This document shows positions 61,230 through 64,000 of a DNA stretch of 64,000 bases, piece by piece. The notes below the pieces were generated by a model that saw only the letters and a program-made list of their open reading frames with translations, had not been told where the DNA came from and searched no databases. Source of the stretch: Oceanisphaera marina (lineage in GTDB: Bacteria; Pseudomonadota; Gammaproteobacteria; Enterobacterales; Aeromonadaceae); contig NZ_BMKE01000010.1 in assembly GCF_014643915.1 (NCBI RefSeq), forward strand, positions 54,862 through 118,861. Direction: 5' to 3'. Numbering within the stretch: position 1 is the first letter of the stretch; each line of letters opens with the position of its first letter. A program made the translations under genes and the position numbers.

Positions 61230-63027
61230 AGCTATCAAAGTCGCTGGGTTTGGCTATCAGGTAGCCTTGTACACCATCGATGTGCATCGACTCCAGCAGT
61301 TGTTTTTGTTCCAGGGTTTCGACGCCCTCGGCAATCACATAACTGCCCAGGCGTTGAGCCAGATCCACTATCATGCGTACAAACTGCTGGTTACTGCTGT
61401 CTTGTTGCAATTGTCTGACCAGCTGGCCGTCGAGTTTAACGTAATCCGGTTTGATTTCTTTTAACAGCCGAAACGAGCCATAGCCATGACCAAATCGGCT
61501 GACGGCAAAACGTGCACCACAGCGACGGATCAAATCAAGCAGCCGTTTACCTGCAACCAACTGGTGTTGCAGTACCTGCTCATCCAGCTCGAAGACCAGT
61601 TTTGACGTGATTTCCCGGTTGCGCATCAAGACGCGTTCCAGCCAGATCAAGAAAGAGCTTTGTTGCAAGCTGGCAGGAGTGAGGTTAATGGCCCAACGCT
61701 GGGCGGATAATGGCTTGCTCTCTATCTGCTGCAAGATCATGTCGATTATTTTTTGTTCAAACAGCATCGACATTCCCAGGCGCTGCAACATCGCAAAGAC
61801 GGTGCCGGCCTGATAGGTGCCACCCTTGTCATTAGGAAAGCGAGTATAAATTTCGTTGTAGCCAAGCATGGCCGATTTATAAACTTGTGCAGGCTGAACC
61901 TGCAATAAAATATGATTGTTGGCCAGCATGCTTTGCAGACGTTGACGCCACTGGCTTTCACCCATGTTTTCATCGTCATTCTGCTTTATTACCATACTCC
62001 AGCTGTTAGGCTCTTCGCGTTGTGCCTGTGCCAGCGCCAGGTCGGCTCTGATCAGTACTTGCTCGGCTAATTGGCCGGGTAATAATTGGGTAAATCCGAT
62101 ATAGGCAGCACAGCCGAGTTCATGCACATGCTGATAGTGATGCAGCTCTTGATTCAACAGGGGACCGAGTTGTTGAGCAAGAGGTTCACATTGCCCCTTG
62201 GTGAGTACGGCAATATCGGTGCCGCTGATACGATAAGCGTGGGCTCCCAGCTCGGACTGAATGGCTTTGCGTACCAGCTTGACGATATCTTGCAGATATT
62301 GATCGCCGGCCTGAAAGCCGTCCCGAGTGTTGATATCCGCGAGTGCACTGGCGCGCACTATCATCAGGGTGGCGGTTGCCAGCTGATTTTCCTCGTTGAG
62401 GAACAGTGACAGATCACGACGAAAGGCAAAGCGGTTGCCAAGATGGGTCAGGCTATCCTGGTAGCTTTGCTCTTGCGCGCTGCTAAGCTGTTGCTGTATT
62501 TTTTCCAGCTGATGGCTGTGGCTTTGATGCAGTTTGATAATGTCTTGTGCAACAGGGTGATAGCGCCCGGGTTCGGCATTATCTGCATCGAGTAACACAG
62601 CCTGTAAATAACGCCGCTGATGCAGCTCATACTGATGCCAGCGTCGATAAAAAACAGCAAACAGGATAAGCGTAAGCACCGCCAAGGGGATAGATATCAG
62701 CCCCCATTGTCGAGTGGCAGCCCGAGTATCGAGTCGATAAAATACCGGTGCCTGTTCAAGGGAGTGTTGCTGATTGGCCGCAGGCTTGCCAAACCACCAG
62801 GCGTGACTGTGGTTTGAAAGCGGACGTTCGCTAGACAACTCGGCAATGCCGGCCAGCAGCAGAGCTTCTGGTTGGGTCGCCACAATATGGGGAAGCTGGT
62901 TGTCTATACGTTCGACTTGTTGTTCCAGCATGTTATAACTAACCCACCAGGGCAGAATGATGCTTAGTAATAGCAGGGTAAAACCGGACAACAGTAGAGC
63001 CTGACCAAAGGGGCGCGTTTCCCGCAT
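61210..63027 (-). CDS. Membrane GGDEF-EAL protein with degenerate catalytic motifs (CsrD/MshH-like)
   Basis: A 605-residue protein. TM1 (about 10-31), a short periplasmic part (32-110), TM2 (about 112-130), a helical linker, a GGDEF-like domain (about 185-340), and an EAL-like domain (about 355-600). The GGDEF signature reads RISGTDIAV and the EAL signature reads NEIYTRF, so neither cyclase nor phosphodiesterase activity is expected. The layout resembles CsrD/MshH, which steers RNase E to CsrB/CsrC RNAs, but this is only a structural analogy. ATG 63027 is preferred (AAGGA 8 nt upstream); GTG 63033 is also possible. It converges on the unknown gene at 60735. Confidence 0.88.
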   Translation of the reverse strand: MRETRPFGQALLLSGFTLLLLSIILPWWVSYNMLEQQVERIDNQLPHIVATQPEALLLAGIAELSSERPLSNHSHAWWFGKPAANQQHSLEQAPVFYRLDTRAATRQWGLISIPLAVLTLILFAVFYRRWHQYELHQRRYLQAVLLDADNAEPGRYHPVAQDIIKLHQSHSHQLEKIQQQLSSAQEQSYQDSLTHLGNRFAFRRDLSLFLNEENQLATATLMIVRASALADINTRDGFQAGDQYLQDIVKLVRKAIQSELGAHAYRISGTDIAVLTKGQCEPLAQQLGPLLNQELHHYQHVHELGCAAYIGFTQLLPGQLAEQVLIRADLALAQAQREEPNSWSMVIKQNDDENMGESQWRQRLQSMLANNHILLQVQPAQVYKSAMLGYNEIYTRFPNDKGGTYQAGTVFAMLQRLGMSMLFEQKIIDMILQQIESKPLSAQRWAINLTPASLQQSSFLIWLERVLMRNREITSKLVFELDEQVLQHQLVAGKRLLDLIRRCGARFAVSRFGHGYGSFRLLKEIKPDYVKLDGQLVRQLQQDSSNQQFVRMIVDLAQRLGSYVIAEGVETLEQKQLLESMHIDGVQGYLIAKPSDFDSFTGLMT

Positions 63028-63145
63028 AGTCACAATCCTTGTTAAATCTGGGCATTTAAAACAATAGGGAGTAGCTAAAGAGATAGCCGAGATACATTAA
63101 AACGGGACTTATACTGAGCCAGGAAGCTCAAGAAGGCAAGAAAAT

Positions 63146-63221
63146 TGGCTCCCCCTGCTGGACTTGAACCAGCGACATACGGATTAACAGTCCGGCGTTC
63201 TACCAACTGAACTAAGGGGGA
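63146..63221 (-). tRNA. tRNA-Asn (GTT), copy 1
   Basis: A 76-nt cloverleaf with encoded CCA. Anticodon loop CTGTTAA gives GTT; T-loop region GGTTCAAGTCC; acceptor TCCCCCT with AGGGGGA. Last gene in the direction of transcription. Confidence 0.97.
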
Positions 63222-63257
63222 ACAATTTTAAAAGGTTACCTGTTTCCAGGTAGAAAT

Positions 63258-63333
63258 TGGCTCCCCCTGCTGGACTTGAACCAGCGACATACGGATTAAC
63301 AGTCCGGCGTTCTACCAACTGAACTAAGGGGGA
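63258..63333 (-). tRNA. tRNA-Asn (GTT), copy 2
   Basis: The gene sequence appears identical to copy 1, and it lies exactly 112 bp from copies 1 and 3. The 36-bp spacers on both sides are the same and contain an ACCTG/CAGGT inverted repeat. Confidence 0.97.
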
Positions 63334-63369
63334 ACAATTTTAAAAGGTTACCTGTTTCCAGGTAGAAAT

Positions 63370-63445
63370 TGGCTCCCCTTGCTGGACTTGAACCAGCGAC
63401 ATACGGATTAACAGTCCGGCGTTCTACCAACTGAACTAAAGGGGA
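63370..63445 (-). tRNA. tRNA-Asn (GTT), copy 3 (acceptor-stem variant)
   Basis: Same cloverleaf and anticodon, but the acceptor stem is TCCCCTT with AAGGGGA. Pair 6:67 is T:A where the other three copies have C:G, so pairing is preserved. Confidence 0.97.
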
Positions 63446-63466
63446 ACAAAACTTGTTACTTCAAAC

Positions 63467-63542
63467 TGGCTCCCCCTGCTGGACTTGAACCAGCGACATA
63501 CGGATTAACAGTCCGGCGTTCTACCAACTGAACTAAGGGGGA
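63467..63542 (-). tRNA. tRNA-Asn (GTT), copy 4
   Basis: First gene of the tRNA transcript. The gene sequence appears identical to copies 1 and 2. The spacer to copy 3 is shorter (21 bp) and unrelated to the other spacers. Confidence 0.97.
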
Positions 63543-63568
63543 ATCGGCATTGCTTGAATGCGAGGCGA

Positions 63569-63597
63569 ATATTAAGGGCTGCCCTGTAAGCTGTCAA
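63569..63597 (-). promoter_or_regulatory. Predicted promoter of the tRNA-Asn operon
   Basis: On the minus strand a consensus TTGACA (63592-63597), a 17-bp spacer and TAATAT (63569-63574), followed by a GC-rich discriminator (TCGCCTCGC), as expected for a stringently controlled stable-RNA promoter. The first tRNA starts about 26 bp further on. Confidence 0.75.
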
Positions 63598-64000
63598 CAC
63601 TGAAAATCACTTTGTCAGCGAAATCAGTCTGTTTGCTGCAAGAGTGTTCAATAACGGGTGAAATCTGCAGCAGGCGGTGAGAGGCAAGAGAAAGTTGCCC
63701 GTAAAATATGGCTGAAATAAGGAGGAAAGGGTCTGTTCGCGGCTGGGTAAGGCAGATAACGAGGCAAGAATGCTGAGCAAGGTTTTTTGGTGTTGGTCCA
63801 GCCCGGTTTGAAAAGAGAGCAGGGGCACACACTTGCGAGTGATCAGGCTGTACCGCAATCAAGCTTGCGGTAGCACATGGTAAGCGTTTTATCTTTTTAA
63901 GCAATCACGTATAACGTATGTGGAATTCACTTCCTACTCCCTTTAGCAACATTGAAACTTCAGTCAGTAGCTGATCTTTTCTCCAGGAAATAAAGCTGCG
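63598..64000. other. Right-end region without a recognised gene
   Basis: About 400 bp. An 8-bp inverted repeat, TACCGCAA with TTGCGGTA, spans 63851-63872. Open frames on the minus strand here are short, lack good ribosome-binding sites and overlap the tRNA promoter, so none is called. Any gene beyond the window edge is not visible. Confidence 0.4.

Noticed and set aside
63146-63542. 112-bp repeats as a mobile or phage attachment cluster
   Set aside because: The repeated units are tRNA-Asn genes with spacers; no integrase or attachment-site duplication is seen.
63572-63904. Minus-strand open frame at the right end
   Set aside because: It overlaps the strong tRNA promoter and shows no family resemblance or ribosome-binding site.

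Overview
The window is a stretch of gammaproteobacterial core chromosome of moderately high GC. It has no insertion sequences, phage genes or CRISPR arrays. Gene content and order (gltA | sdhCDAB-sucABCD, lolCDE, msbA-lpxK-ycaR-kdsB, nrdA-nrdB-yfaE, gph-ubiG | gyrA, serC-hisC-aroA, guaB-guaA) resemble enteric, Vibrio and Aeromonas genomes. The long GyrA with an acidic insert in its C-terminal domain suggests the Aeromonadales (Oceanimonas, Oceanisphaera, Zobellella or Aeromonas relatives). That placement is inference; no 16S gene is present.

Layout. 1-5.3 kb: palindromic repeat, SDR oxidoreductase, Hsp70-like yegD, a DUF503 protein, an orphan FAD oxidoreductase and two copies of a foldable intergenic element. 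5.3-12.7 kb: mfd with an overlapping PilZ-like gene, divergent from lolCDE (lipoprotein export). 13-20 kb: two coupled DUF2062 paralogues, divergent from comEC, then msbA-lpxK-ycaR-kdsB (lipid A and Kdo). 20-32.6 kb: fbp, gltA and the full sdh-suc TCA operon. 32.7-36.4 kb: a YbaK-type deacylase, a predicted c-heme chemoreceptor preceded by FNR-like and ArcA-like sites, and a GluR0-type glutamate-receptor channel with a K+ filter. 36.5-43 kb: xseA, guaB-guaA, and a tandem glycine riboswitch ahead of a DadA-type oxidase. 43-47.5 kb: an envelope and stress-looking group (DUF302, a 29-residue Lys-rich protein, Cti, DUF1496, Pmp3/YqaE, DUF4112). 47.6-53 kb: yfaE-nrdB-nrdA with NrdR and DnaA sites, then gph-ubiG. 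53-60 kb: gyrA, serC, hisC, aroA. 60-64 kb: a MerR regulator, an unknown protein, a degenerate GGDEF-EAL protein and four tandem tRNA-Asn genes.

The most striking structure the genes do not explain is a set of intergenic arrays with a strict 7-nt period. Their units vary (TTCACCC/GTGAAGA, TAAGCGG, nnnnGCT, TGCACGC), and they repeatedly abut stop codons and merge with terminators. Two further dispersed elements with inverted-repeat ends (about 95 and about 160 bp) occupy other gene boundaries. Together these account for most of the long non-coding gaps. I do not know of a described system matching the heptad arrays, but I cannot search. Other items of interest are the heme chemoreceptor, the GluR0-like channel, the glycine-switch/DadA pairing, the 29-residue gene under a perfect palindrome, and a compensatory tRNA base-pair change.
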